From Glandiceps talaboti (Eukaryota; Hemichordata; Enteropneusta; Spengelidae): a DNA stretch of 64,000 nucleotides. Positions within the stretch are counted from its first letter, which is position 1, and every line of letters starts with the position of its first letter. Below, one piece after another: positions 1 through 13,100 of this stretch. The notes under the pieces are model-generated. The model searched no databases. It was not told the DNA's origin and saw nothing but the letters and a program-made list of their open reading frames with translations. Position numbers and translations under genes: made by a program. The stretch spans positions 29,571,455 to 29,635,454 of the forward strand of contig NC_135551.1 in NCBI RefSeq assembly GCF_964340395.1, given 5' to 3'.

Positions 1-60
1 AAGATAATACAAAGAGAATACATATCCACAGTTTGATGAATGGCAAATATAATATACCAG

Positions 61-256
61 GTTGACATTTTTCTACATATTATTTTGACAAATTCACTGA
101 ATTCTTACTAAATTTTCACAGAGTCACCACCTATCTACCTGCATGGGTAAATTGTGTACATGTTGACATTTTTCTACATATTATTTTGACAAATTCACTG
201 AATTCTTACTAAATTTTCACAGAATCGCTACCTATTTAACTACCTGGGTAAATTTT
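61..256. repeat. Two-copy 101-bp tandem duplication covering the REV3L exon 6 donor
   Basis: Copy 1 (from 61) and copy 2 (from 162) share GTTGACATTTTTCTACATAT and about 70 further bases almost unchanged. Copy 2 runs into the end of exon 6, with minus strand ATTTACCCAG|GTAGTT. Copy 1 has ATTTACCCATGCAG|GTAGAT, so it carries a second donor-like site 101 nt further into the intron. Confidence 0.85.
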
Positions 257-409
257 CAGTTTCCCAGTACTGTTGGCTGACTGAGTTGATAGAGGAATTG
301 CTGGCTACTGATCTCAATGATGGAGTTGTTGGAGTTGTTGGTGTGGTAACAGACTGGTTTCCATGACTACCCTGACTGCTTCCTGGAACTGATTTTCTCT
401 CATCCTTGC
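244..409 (-). CDS. REV3L: REV3L coding exon 6
   Basis: 166 nt, acceptor CTGACAG and donor CAG|GTAGTT. Encodes a Ser/Thr-rich low-complexity stretch (TTPTTPTTPS) and ends QQYWETENLP, which resembles the human RWEQDEIPS segment that follows the VKFRK block. Phase agrees with exon 5. Its donor lies in a 101-bp tandem duplication (61-256). The low-complexity part is poorly conserved, so the assignment rests on position, phase and the YWETENLP end. Confidence 0.82.
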
Positions 410-3400
410 CTGTCAGATAAAACACAATTACGTGTACAAAATGGTTGTGATAAAGACAAGTGTGACAACACACATCTTTTTATTGTGTGCAACTATAGAC
501 ATTATAGTCTGAAAGGATTAGTTGTTGGTCTACTTATGTCACCACTTGATACTCTCGGAACATATTATATTAACAGAAAAAATGCCTGGATTTTTCAGCT
601 ACAGAGACTAAGGTGCTAAATTCGATAGTTATGACAGCATTTATCAGTTTGTGCTAAAAGCCTAGATCTTTTTAGTTATAGAGACTATGATACTAAAATA
701 CAATGGTTATGACAGCATATATCAGTTTGTGCTAAAAGCCTGGATCTTTATGGTTATAGAGACTATGATACTAAAATACAATGGTTATGACAGCATTCAT
801 CGGTTTGAAATTGATATGATGAATCGTTTGCTTGGTAGATGTAAGACAGGTCTCTCTACATAATTTATTTCACTTTGTGAATAAATGTACAAAAAACTGT
901 GAATCTAGAAAACACTATGACAGCCATACCTTCATCTTCTTCTTCTTCTTCCAATTGTTGTCTAAATTTGACTGTAGTAAAATTAATCATATTCATACCA
1001 TACAGGTTGTAATCCATGAACACCTATGTTTATACAAATGTACAAATGGAATGAAGCAGAATTAGACATTTGTGTGAATGCTAAATACTGCCTACTAGGG
1101 GAAATGTTTATTGATGAAGTACCCAACAGTGTGCTTTCTAACTAAGCCAATTTGATATAGAACTGTCTCAAAGCAGATTATTATCATGTACAATCATTTG
1201 GCACCATCTTTACTATATGCGAAGAAAAACCAAAACCACCCTCCATGCATGTGTTTAAACTTTTATCAACACAGCTGACAACTGAGGTAAAATTCTACAT
1301 ACTGAGTTATTACAACTGCACCAGTGTGCCCTCTAATAGTAGCCAAATTTTGTTGTTGTGAGTCAAAATGAGAGAAACTGGCATTTCTTGTGAGTCAGAA
1401 CATAGTAAGAGATAGGGGAACAAGAAATTTTGGTGCATCAGTGGCACGTCAAATTGGCTTAGAGGGCACACTAAACTGCATAGTCAGTGAAATACAATGT
1501 GACATTACCTGTAGTTGGTATGGTATGTGTGCTTCATAAGGCTGGAACACTTTATTCATTATAGCACCACCTTGCAATAGATCAACAGCTCTGTCAAGCA
1601 GAAAAAAAACAGTGAGAAAAGAATACGATTAGGATGATGAATCTGAAAGATAAGACGGCCTTAATGGCGCCCTCAGGTGACAGAATTCTGAAAATAACAC
1701 CTGAAGATTTACTTGACATTTTAAAAGAGATGATGAATCACTTTGAGGTGTGTAACCATTTTCATGTTATGGAAAACTGAACAAAACCATAAATATAAAA
1801 CCATTAACCCATATAACGCAAACATTTTATGAATAATAATTCAAAATGAACACTGAAAATTGTATGGCAGACACACACATACAAATAGTTTAATTCATAG
1901 ACTAGGGAAAGACAACTACATCAACATTCTGTTCGAATGTGAGTAGATTGACTGGATGACATTTAGAGGTGACTATAAGGTGGTTAACCTTTAACCTTTA
2001 CATGTTGTACATTTGACATCAACCAATCAACTTCACCTGTATATTAAACAGGTATAGTGTGTTTACATCAGTAAAAGTAACAGCCTTTTCATAAAAAGTC
2101 CTGACAGATAGCCACAGTAGCTTAGTAGTATAGCCTTTTTCTTCCTTTCAGCCAACTGTATACATGTAATTCGATCATAGACCAAATGTAGTCTGTTATA
2201 CTGGTGAGGTTAAGTGACTGCATTGGACAGTAATATGATACAATAGTTGTATACTGAGTCAGTTCGCCAGCTGGGAAGGAGCTAGAAATGTAGTCACCAT
2301 TTTGAAAGCCATGAATACATAAATACAAAATGTACACTGTATTGTCAGTGCACAAGACTGTCTAATTGAGAACATGTAGAGTTATAACAGATCTTATAAT
2401 ATTGGGTATGTAAAGTAGAATTATAAAGCGCATACCCTGGGGTCAAAGGTCAACAACTGGTCATGTGACAGATAAAAAAACAAACATTTTTACCAAAAAA
2501 ATGAACTTTATGGCTGTAGCATTCAATGGGATACTTTACAGGCATTCATATTTGCCTATATAGTTTATAATGAGACTACACTTGAAGCCAAGAGACTCGA
2601 ATGAAACCATGTTGTTTTAATACAAACCTAGGTTACACTGACTAGAGTTACAACTAAGCATTGTTAACCACTCACTGTGTTTTTTGTTATAATGACAGTA
2701 TACAACTTACAAGACACAGTGCTTGTTGATATTAAAGTAGACTTGCTCAAGTCTCTGGAATTTTTTCATTCTGTTTTTTAATAAAAATATTTTTTTTACC
2801 GCAAGTGTGTTCTTTCAAGTTATGTGAAAGAATGACCTGAGTGAGTGAGTACAAAACATTGAGGTGATGTATATAGTTCTTGAGAGACTATAGTCTAGCT
2901 GCTAGACAGCAGGCTTTCTTCTCGACACTCTGTTTCTGAAAGGTGGCGTACCATCGAGGGCACCCTCACTAGTGAACTTCGGTAGCTTTGACAGTGAACA
3001 AAACAGCCTGAGGGGCCAAGCAGTAAAACTAGGGAGACTTCTACTACTAGTAGTAGTAACTGAGACAAATTAAAACATAAAGAGGAAGACATTTCCCTTT
3101 ATAAAACTAAAAATGACTAACAAACTGAAAACATTTGAAGTATTATAAGACCAAAAACAACCCCCCAAGTGACTTGTGCCAGTCTAGGTGATAAGGAATA
3201 ATTACATGTACCTGATCTACCCAGGTATGCTGTACATATACAGATATGTATTTATTGAGGTTCCTGTGTCAGAACTACATGTATGTTATGTCATCAGTCT
3301 GACTCTGATCAACACACATGTACATTTACTAGGGTTCCTGTGTCAAAATTACGTTATATCATTAATCTCAATAATATTTACTGGGGTTCCCATATCAACA

Positions 3401-6400
3401 TTATGTTATAACAGTAATCTGACGCTCATCAACATATATTTACTAGGGTTCCACATCAACATTACGTTATACCATCAATCTGACTCTCATCAACATCTGA
3501 TTAGTAGGAGACGCTGTTCGTCTTATTTACAGAATTTGATGTCTACTGTGTTTATCATCTGTCATCTTTGTTGTTTATGTGTCAGAAGACTACCTTCTCT
3601 GTGAGGCAATATATGAAACAAATGGACTCTCATCCTTCAGATTGACTAGATTTTAACTAGGATATAACATACAAGAATCTCTAGAACTATGCTAGTCTGT
3701 AAGTATGAAATATTCGTGCTGTGCTATTAGCCAGCACTCGCGTGGTTTGAGTCAACCATTGAGAAGCCTGATAAGGCTGAACAACAGGACGTACATTTTA
3801 TCTTACAATCGAACACATGCATGGTATGTGAGTTTTATCAGATTTATCTCTAGTTCTGAGTCACCTAAAGTTTTTAAACCTTAATAAATAGAAAGACAGT
3901 TTCATCATACTTTTACCTTGCTACAACATTATTTACCTAATCATTTCCTATGGGAGGAATTGTAGGCGTTTGTGGGCTGTGAAATCACACTACACTTTGA
4001 AAGAAAGAATGCTAATAAATCACCTACATGTACAAAATAGTACCAAATGTGGCCCTAGTGTACAATTAAAAGTATGGAAATACAGTTCCCAGTGGGTTTG
4101 CTTTCGTACTTGACTTGCATACAGATACAGCTAAAATGATGTCAGTTTGGAGTTTCATTCATGTGACACGACATTTAATACACACCCTCAGACAACTTCT
4201 AATGCAAAAGAAAAATATTTAAATCATCAAGTCCATGTCTAATGTTTTCATTAGAAGCCTGTTTCTGCTGCACTATGAAAGAATAGCAATGCTTATCAGT
4301 GTTCAATGTGATTGGGCAAAGGACCCTGCTATGTTTATAGTGTCTCTGTTATTGTTAGTCTAGAGTTGAAATACATTGTATGTCTAGCTCTGTGTCAAAA
4401 CCATAATGTCCCATGAGTGAAACACCAAGCTTACATCATTTTACAAATGTAGCTGTAGGAATTACAATGTCCTGACTTGAACACTACTCACAACACTTGC
4501 ATTGTATCACAAATGTTGTATACTTTTACTCTGGTATCATAGCAGTCAGTACTAAGCCAGTGAATGGTAACCATGGTAACATGAAATGGACGGCAATAGG
4601 GAACTTGCAATCCAGACTGAGCATGCTCAGATGCAAAGGACTATGGGATTATCTGTGGTTATTGTAGTACCTAATGTGGAGCAATCAATAGAATAAACCT
4701 CCTATAAAGGTCAGGCTAACCATGAATTTATTAGTTGTGGTTACAAACTATTTAACAATATAGTTTACAATGATGATTGGTTGATATTTATTTGCATATT
4801 TCCCATGATGCAACATTCAAGATGGTTTGCAAGTTCCCTATTGCTGGAAGGAACAGTGCTTACACCAGCCTCATATTTACTAGACTAGTAGTAGTACAAT
4901 GATCCTTTCCACAGAACTCTTCTAAGCTACAAGACAGTATGAAAATACAGGGTGTGTTTCCATATATACAATATATCCCTACTCATATAAAGTCACTGCA
5001 CAACACATAGCTCAGGAACTGCTACACAGGCCTAGGCTACTGAGAACAAGCCTAGGCTCAGACTACATTTGTGTATATGTAACTTGGTGCTAACATCAAG
5101 CTGGCACCAACACTTCACCAGTACATGCATGTGTTAGCAACCGAGAGGTTTGATTTGCACCAGCCAATGTTATACTAGGCTAACCCTTTAGAAATAACTC
5201 TACAGAACCCATAGTTTATGAAAATGTCTCTATTTCCTGGATTAGCTGACATTGGGTTAGCACATCTGAAAGGAAATCTTATTGTTTTTTGAGCTGTACT
5301 GTTTGGGGTATGTTGGTAGTTACCGTCTGGTGTAAAAAAAATCCTTTTATAATTTCATTATTTTCCCATGAATATTAAATGTCAACTGTGTATTTCTGGT
5401 AATGAAGATCAATTGAGGTTGAAGGAGGAGGTGGGTATTATTTTCCTCCTTAGAACATTACAACCCAAGGAATGAATAAATTAATTACGTCATTCCCTAC
5501 CATATCATCTAACTATGCTTATTCTATCTTTCAGGGTGCATTTTGGGTTCTTTTCGGTGCACGTGATTTTCAGATTTTTGATAACTTAGTCATCTGATAA
5601 AGTATCCATACAATATTTTTAGCAATATGAAATTTGTCTCTGAGATAAAGACACAACGTAGTAAAAGACAGACAGAGATTATAAAACATTGATGAACTGA
5701 TCTTGACATGTGACCTATCCCATCAATATCAAATTTTACACAGACATTCACTTCCTGCCACTCTCTCCGGAGGGAAATGCTTCTAATATTTCACCAGCTG
5801 CAGGCACTGCTGTATAGTTTCTTTGCTTTATTCTTTTACAAGAAGTGTTATCAATACCACTATTTGGCATTTTGACTGTATTTGCCAATACAGATTTAAA
5901 TGTAGTAACAATGAATGTTCAAATCAACTTTGCATTTCAAATACAGATACTATTGAGTTTGCACTGAAAAGATAATTTTTTTTTCGTCTGGACCCAACTT
6001 GAACAATTTATATTATAAAATTAACACATGCATGGTACATGTAAGTATGAATAAACTACATTTTCGTTTGATCTTATTCTCTAGACTGTAATATACTGTA
6101 TGTTGTACTATTCAGCTCTATCAGACTTATATCAAGTGATAGCTGATAGCATGGCATGAATGTTGTATCTTTAACCCCTTCAATACTGAAAACATTCCCG
6201 CCAAAATTGTTTGGACAAAATTCTTGTTATGTAAGTTTTTGGCATATATCAACTTCATTTTAGACTGGAATTAAAGAAATGTTACTTCCTAATAACGTAA
6301 TATTATTGTAATTATGAAAATATTCATATAAATTGGGTCCCCATATTATTTAAAACTCGCCTCTAGTCATGAAAGGGTTAATATACACTACTTCTTTCCA

Positions 6401-7093
6401 CCAGAAAAAAAAATATGACAACAAAAATAGTGAAAATTAATTTGAAAAGAAAATGTAGTATTTTTCAAAATGTATATGAAGTATATGTAGTGTATTCAAG
6501 TCAATATATTACTAGTATTGAAAGATCAATGTTTTGTCTACCAAGTGATGATTCAACATTTTTTAATCCATCAAATAAACATGAAATCAGACACACACAC
6601 TAGTGACAATATTAACAGCCACATCACACATGTAAATGTTAATTTCATTTGACATCCTACACTAACATCACTGCAGACAGTGTGTTGACATTTTCTGCTT
6701 CATTGCTGCTGAGACTTCAATATGTGCAAGGAATACAAACACCATAGAATGAGTCAAGTTACAGTATACATGTAGCATGTTTTTTTGGATGCTTGAAGTG
6801 TGTTCGATCTTTTCTATATACATGTACTATGTACCATTTCTTTGGTTTGTCTATTTCAATACTGACATAACCTTTACACTGACGATGAACCATAGCTGGA
6901 AACATTTGTAATAACTTGATTATCAAGGACTGAACTAATAATACCATTTTACTTCCTATACTTACAAAAATGTACATGTACGTCAAGTATTATTACGGTA
7001 AATTACAAAGTGGCTGCTTGCCATAATATTTTTATTTTAACATACTGTATACAATGTAGGAAATGTATACTATCATGTATACTAAAGATCTAT

Positions 7094-7186
<93 letters not shown>

Positions 7187-10100
7187 AGAAAGAGAGGGAG
7201 AGAAAGAGAGGGAGAGAGAGAGAGATGTGTGGGTGAATAATAGTGTGGGTGAATGTGTGTCAGTGCAAGAGAATATATATGTGAGAGAAAGTGTGTACAT
7301 GTGTGAGTGTGTCTGTGTCTGTGCACATTTGTGTGTGTGTCATATTTAAACTCATATCCACCTTCAGACGTAAAATTACAGTCTGTTCACTAAAAGCCAA
7401 ATATTTCAAACCTTGTTGAGTACTTACTTTCTAACGATGTAGGGACTGTAAAAATAGATCTTCATAAACGCTTGCTGCTTAGCATGGTACCCATAATATG
7501 GTCTGATAAATAAACAGAAGATAAAGTATATCATTAATTAGAAGAATTTGATAAGTTGTATGTCAGCAGAGACAGATGTCTAGATTTATACTGGTCTTGT
7601 TGGGGGCTAAAAATCTGGAATATTGTCTTTTATTATTGAAATACATGTACATCTACAAATTGTATATATCCACTGTTATGTACAATGTACACTTCTTGCA
7701 GTATGTGGGGTAGGAGTCTGTATTGAAGCTATACCACCATGACAGGGCACCCTCACACATCGATCAAACCCTCACAGAGGGGAGAGAGGAGGCAATGAGG
7801 CAGAGGGAGACGATGTATCTTACAGTCTAGTGGGGTAGGTGGCCAAGTAAGATTGATCCACTATTCAGTACACATGAACATGTGAGCCTAATAAGGGGTC
7901 ACAGGTACCTGGAAGTTGATATTGGCCTCCATTTTGAGACTGTTACATGTTTACAATGGCTCTATCCTGTACACAGTGCCCTCTATGGATGGTAATCAGG
8001 GGTGTAAATATACACAGGCTTTTTGTTAAGGTTGGTAAATTGGTCAAATATATCTGAGTTCCATACCACTCTTTTTGTTATGGGGGGGGGGGGGGATGAG
8101 TTCGGGAAAAATGTATATATTTCATCAGTGTTCCCTACATTTGTACAAGTGTTTTTATTCAGGGTAGTACGTACATGTACATGTAGGTAAATCTACCTGA
8201 GTTCCCCAGTCATTTTGCTAGGGTTCCCTGTCACTGTTTTTGTTAAAGATAATATTAAAATACGTGAAATTTACCTGAATTCATCAAATATTTTACATGT
8301 ATTTGGGTTCCCTGTATGTACCATCAGTGCTTTGTAGTTAGTAGGTAAATTCAACCTGATTTCCCAAGTATTCCACCAAGGTTCCCACCAAAGTTATATG
8401 GTACATTGACAGTGTAAAAATCACTATACCATTTACACAATCTAACTCAGTGTGAGTGTGTATGTAATTTATTAGGTGAAATAAATTTTTCATCGTTTAC
8501 CCACAGGACACAACTGTGATAACTTGAATAAAACAAATCATTCTTCAGAACATAACCTTGTTCAATGTGAACTATCCCCTGAGAATGAGATGTGACCTTT
8601 GAACTTTTTAGTATACAAAATACATTGAATTGTACAATGTACATATTATGTAAATATTACTGAAAATACAAGAAAAATATTAGCATGGTCCTGCATATTT
8701 GAAACTATATCATAATTACACATGTTAATGATGTTATGGCACTTGATTTGTCTAAGATTTCTAAAATAATCAAAAAACAAAGATTTAGAATGAAATGACA
8801 GTAATGCTGAGAAAGTTTGATTGTGATAAATCATGGTGACAGATGGGAATACACAGTATATGTTACTAAGACTTCGTCTACAAATGAAACTGTATGCTGT
8901 GTTTGTTTTATCTCCTAATTTGACATTCACAATCACAGTAGCTTGGTTGATGGAATGCTTACTGTAAGACTCACAAACACAGTTTGCATATCAATTCACC
9001 CTAGCAGCTGACAACATTTATGTGTATGTGTGTATATAGTAGTTTAGGATACTTCAATGTTAAAGCAATGAAGAAGTCAAATCAGTGCTCTAAATTACCA
9101 TATCAGATATTATTAGGGTTAGAATTTAGAATCCCTGTATCAGAAGGAGGCTAGGTTTTAGAATTCCTGTATCAGATGGGACTAGGTTTTAGAATCCCTG
9201 TATCAGATGGGGCTATGATTTAGAATCCCTATATCAGATGGGGCTAGGTTTTAGAATCCCTATATCAGATGGGGCTAGGTTTTAGAATCCCTATATCAGA
9301 TGGGGCTAGGTTTTAGAATCCCTATATCAGATGAGGCTAGGTTTTAGAATCCCTGTATCAGATGAGGCTAAGTTTTAGAATCCCTATATCAGATGAGGCT
9401 AGGTTTTAGAATCCCTATATCAGATGGGGCTAGGTTTTAGAACTCCTATACTGGATAGGAGCTAGGAACATTTAGAATCCCTGGACCAGATAGGAGCGAG
9501 GAACATTTAGAATCCCTGGACCAGATAGGAGCTAGGAACATTTAGAGCCCCAAGACCAGATACAATATTTTAATGTAGAGGCTGTGTTAGAGAGTCTATA
9601 TACAATATACTACTGGAAATAGGTATGGTTTAAGATTGCATGTACAATGTATGGCTGCAGTTTTAAAATTGAACCAGATAGAGGCTAGGTTTTAGAACTT
9701 CAGCTAGGTTTCAGAATCTATGTATTGGATAGAGGCTAGGTTTTAGAACTCTAGCTAGGTTTCAGAATCTATGCATTGGATAGAGGCTAGGTTTTACAAC
9801 TCTAGCTAGGTTTCAGAATCTATGTATTGGATAGAGGCTAGGTTTTACAACTCTAGCTAGGTTTCAGAATCTATGCATTGGATAGAGGTTAGGTTTTACA
9901 ACTCTAGCTAGGTTTCAGAATCTATGTATTGGATAGAGGCTAGGTTTTAGAACTCTAGCTAGGTTTCAGAATCTATGTATTGGATAGAGGCTAGGTTTTA
10001 GAACTCTAGCTAGGTTTCAGAATCTATGTATTGGATAGAGGTTTTAGAACTTCAGCTAGGTGTCAGAATCTATGTATTGGATAGAGGTTTTAGAAGTCCA

Positions 10101-13100
10101 GCTAGGTTTCAGAATCTATGTATTGGATAGAGGTTTTAGAACTCCAGCTAGGTTTCAGAATCTATGTATTGGATAGAGGTTTTAGAACTCCAGCTAGGTT
10201 TCAGAATCTATGTATTGGATAGAGGTTTTAGAACTCCAGCTAGGTTTCAGAATCTATGTATTGGATAGAGGTTTTAGAAGTCCAGCTAGGTTTCAGAATC
10301 TATGTATTGGATAGAGGTTTTAGAACTCCAGCTAGGTTTCAGAATCTATGTATTGGATAGAGGTTTTAGAACTCCAGCTAGGTTTCAGAATCTATGTATT
10401 GGATAGCGGCTAGGTTTTTAGAACTCAAGCTAGGTTTCAGAATCTATGTATTGGATAGAGGTTTTAGAAGTCCAGCTAGGTTTCAGAATCTATGTATTGG
10501 ATAGCGGCTAGGTTTTTAGAACTCCAGCTAGGTTTCAGAATCTATGTATTGGATAGAGGTTTTAGAAGTCCAGCTAGGTTTCAGAATCTATGTATTGGAT
10601 AGAGGCTAGGTTTTAGAACTTCAGCTAGGTTTCAGAATCTATGCATTGGATAGCGGCTAGGTTTTTAGAACTCAAGCTAGGTTTCAGAATCTATGTATTG
10701 GATAGAGGTTTTAGAAGTCCAGCTAGGTTTCAGAATCTATGTATTGGATAGCGGCTAGGTTTTTAGAACTCCAGCTAGGTTTCAGAATCTATGTATTGGA
10801 TAGAGGTTTTAGAAGTCCAGCTAGGTTTCAGAATCTATGTATTGGATAGCGGCTAGGTTTTTAGAACTCTAGCTAGGTTTCAGAATCTATGTATTGGATA
10901 GCGGCTAGGTTTTAGATTTCTAGCTAGGTTTCAGAATCTATGTATTGGGTAGAGGCTTGGTTTTAGAACTTCAGCTAGGTTTCAGAATCTATATATTGGA
11001 TAGAGGTTTTAGAAGTCCAGCTAGGTTTCAGAATCTATGTATTGGATAGAGGTTTTAGAACTCTAGCTAGGTTTCAGAATCTATGTATTGGATAGAGGCT
11101 AGGTTTTATATTTCTAGCTAGGTTTCAGAATCTATGTATTGGATAGAGGTTTTAGAACTCAAGCTAGGTTTCAGAATCTATGTATTGGATAGAGGCTTGG
11201 TTTTAGAACTCAAGCTAGGTTTCAGAATCTATGTATTGGATAGAGGCTAGGTTTTAGAACCCCAGCTAGGTTTCAGAATCTATGTATTGGATAGAGGCTA
11301 AGTTTTAGAACTTCAGCTAGGTTTCAGAATCTATGTATTGGATAGAGGTTTTAGAACTTCAGCTAGGTTTCAGAATCTATGTATTGGATAGAGGTTTTAG
11401 AACTTCAGCTAGGTTTCAGAATCTATGTATTGGATAGAGGATAGCTTTTTAGAAGAAGGGTTGATTCTACATTACATACTTTGTATACCAGAGAGACTCA
11501 GAGAGACCAGTTTTACATATTTTGTGATGGCGTGCATGAGTTAAACATAATATCTCACCAAAGATCTGCCTGATGCCTAACTGATGTCTCTCTATAGAGA
11601 CTACACAGGCAGACAGGAAACAGATTGTCATATTGATCAAAGATGGTATTAGAAGTTAAAATAAATCAATATGATATGAGACATGGATAAATAATTCTAC
11701 ATTTCTCTCTCTCTGTAATCAAAGAAGTAAATCAATACAGCATAATAAACTAAGAAATACCAAACATTACAGATCGGGATGTGTGACTGTACATGTATTT
11801 GGATGAACCATACTGTACATTTGGTTTGTCACTCAGTAGATATTTGCATGAATCAAGGATGTATGTCTCTCATCCAGGTTATTTTGAATTCTATTGGTAT
11901 ACATGTACATGGGTTATGATTGGTAATACCCGATACATTGTAGCTAGCTGTGCCAGCCTACCAGTGTGTTATGATTGGCCATACCCGATACATTGTAGCT
12001 AGCTGTGCCAGCCTACCAGTGTGTTATGATTGATCATACCCAATACATAGTAGCTAGCTGTGCCAGCCTATCAGTGTGTTATGATTGGTCATACCCTATA
12101 CATTGTAGCTGTGCCAGCCTACCAGTGTGTTATGATTGGTCATACCCGATACATTGTAGCTAGCTGTGCCAGCCTACCAGTGTGTTATGATTGGTCATAC
12201 CCGATACATTGTAGCTGGGCCAGCCTACCAGTGTGTTATGATTGGTCATACCCGATACATTGTAGCTAGCTGTGCCAGCCTACCAGTGTGTTATGATTGG
12301 TCATACCCGATACATTGTAGCTGTGCCAGCCTACCAGTGTGTTATGATTGGCCATACCCGATACATTGTAGCTGTGCCAGCCTGTCATTCCCACAAGCTG
12401 AACTACATTGTACATGTACCATACATAGTCATATAAGATTATGTTGCTTTTTTACCACGTTTCACACTAAAATTGTCATGACACAGAATTGGAAATCTGG
12501 TATGGAAAAAATACATTTTTAGATGCATTTTGTCAGAATGGTTTTAAGGAGACCTTAGATAACTTTGACAGCTTTCACCTTATTACATCTTTTCACCTGC
12601 TCAGTATCATAAATTTTCTTTGCTAACATTAGGTTACTAAAATTCTTATTTTTCTTCTCACCTTAATATGATGCAATCTAAGAACAAGAGTCATATTTGT
12701 CAATATTCATATAAAGGTTAAAGATTATACATTTAAGCAGTCATTTCTCCAAACCCTGATTCTCTAGTAGAGATTAGTTCACATATATTTAATAGGTAGA
12801 GATAGCAATGCTACACAATTCTCATTAGGCCTAATAAAAAAAATTGTGTGGTTCTGATTACACTCAATTTTAGAATAGGTGTGGTACATGTAGGAAGATT
12901 TTTATCTTATTTTATTTTACTATATATTTTTTTCTGTGTGAGTGTTGAGTTCAAGTTTTCCATCATTTTCCAAATGGTCTCTGTTATTTATTTCTTCCTA
13001 TTAGATGTACATCTATTACAGATTGGAAAGTTTTATTTTGTCTTTTTAAGTCGATGTCAGTTTCTGCATCCACTATTTCTCGTGAAACTACACATTTTTT

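Larger units (their letters stand above)
1591..7427 (-). other. REV3L: REV3L intron 3
   Basis: About 5.8 kb with no coding exon recognised. It holds a degenerate tandem repeat around 3256-3505, a MITE-like element at 4592-4845, a diverged copy of a dispersed repeat (about 2730-3135) and a GA microsatellite near exon 3. The rest looks like ordinary AT-rich intron. Confidence 0.8.

Noticed and set aside
11793-12522. CVMIGHTRYIVA repeat frames
   Set aside because: Artefacts of the 50-55-bp minisatellite in REV3L intron 2.
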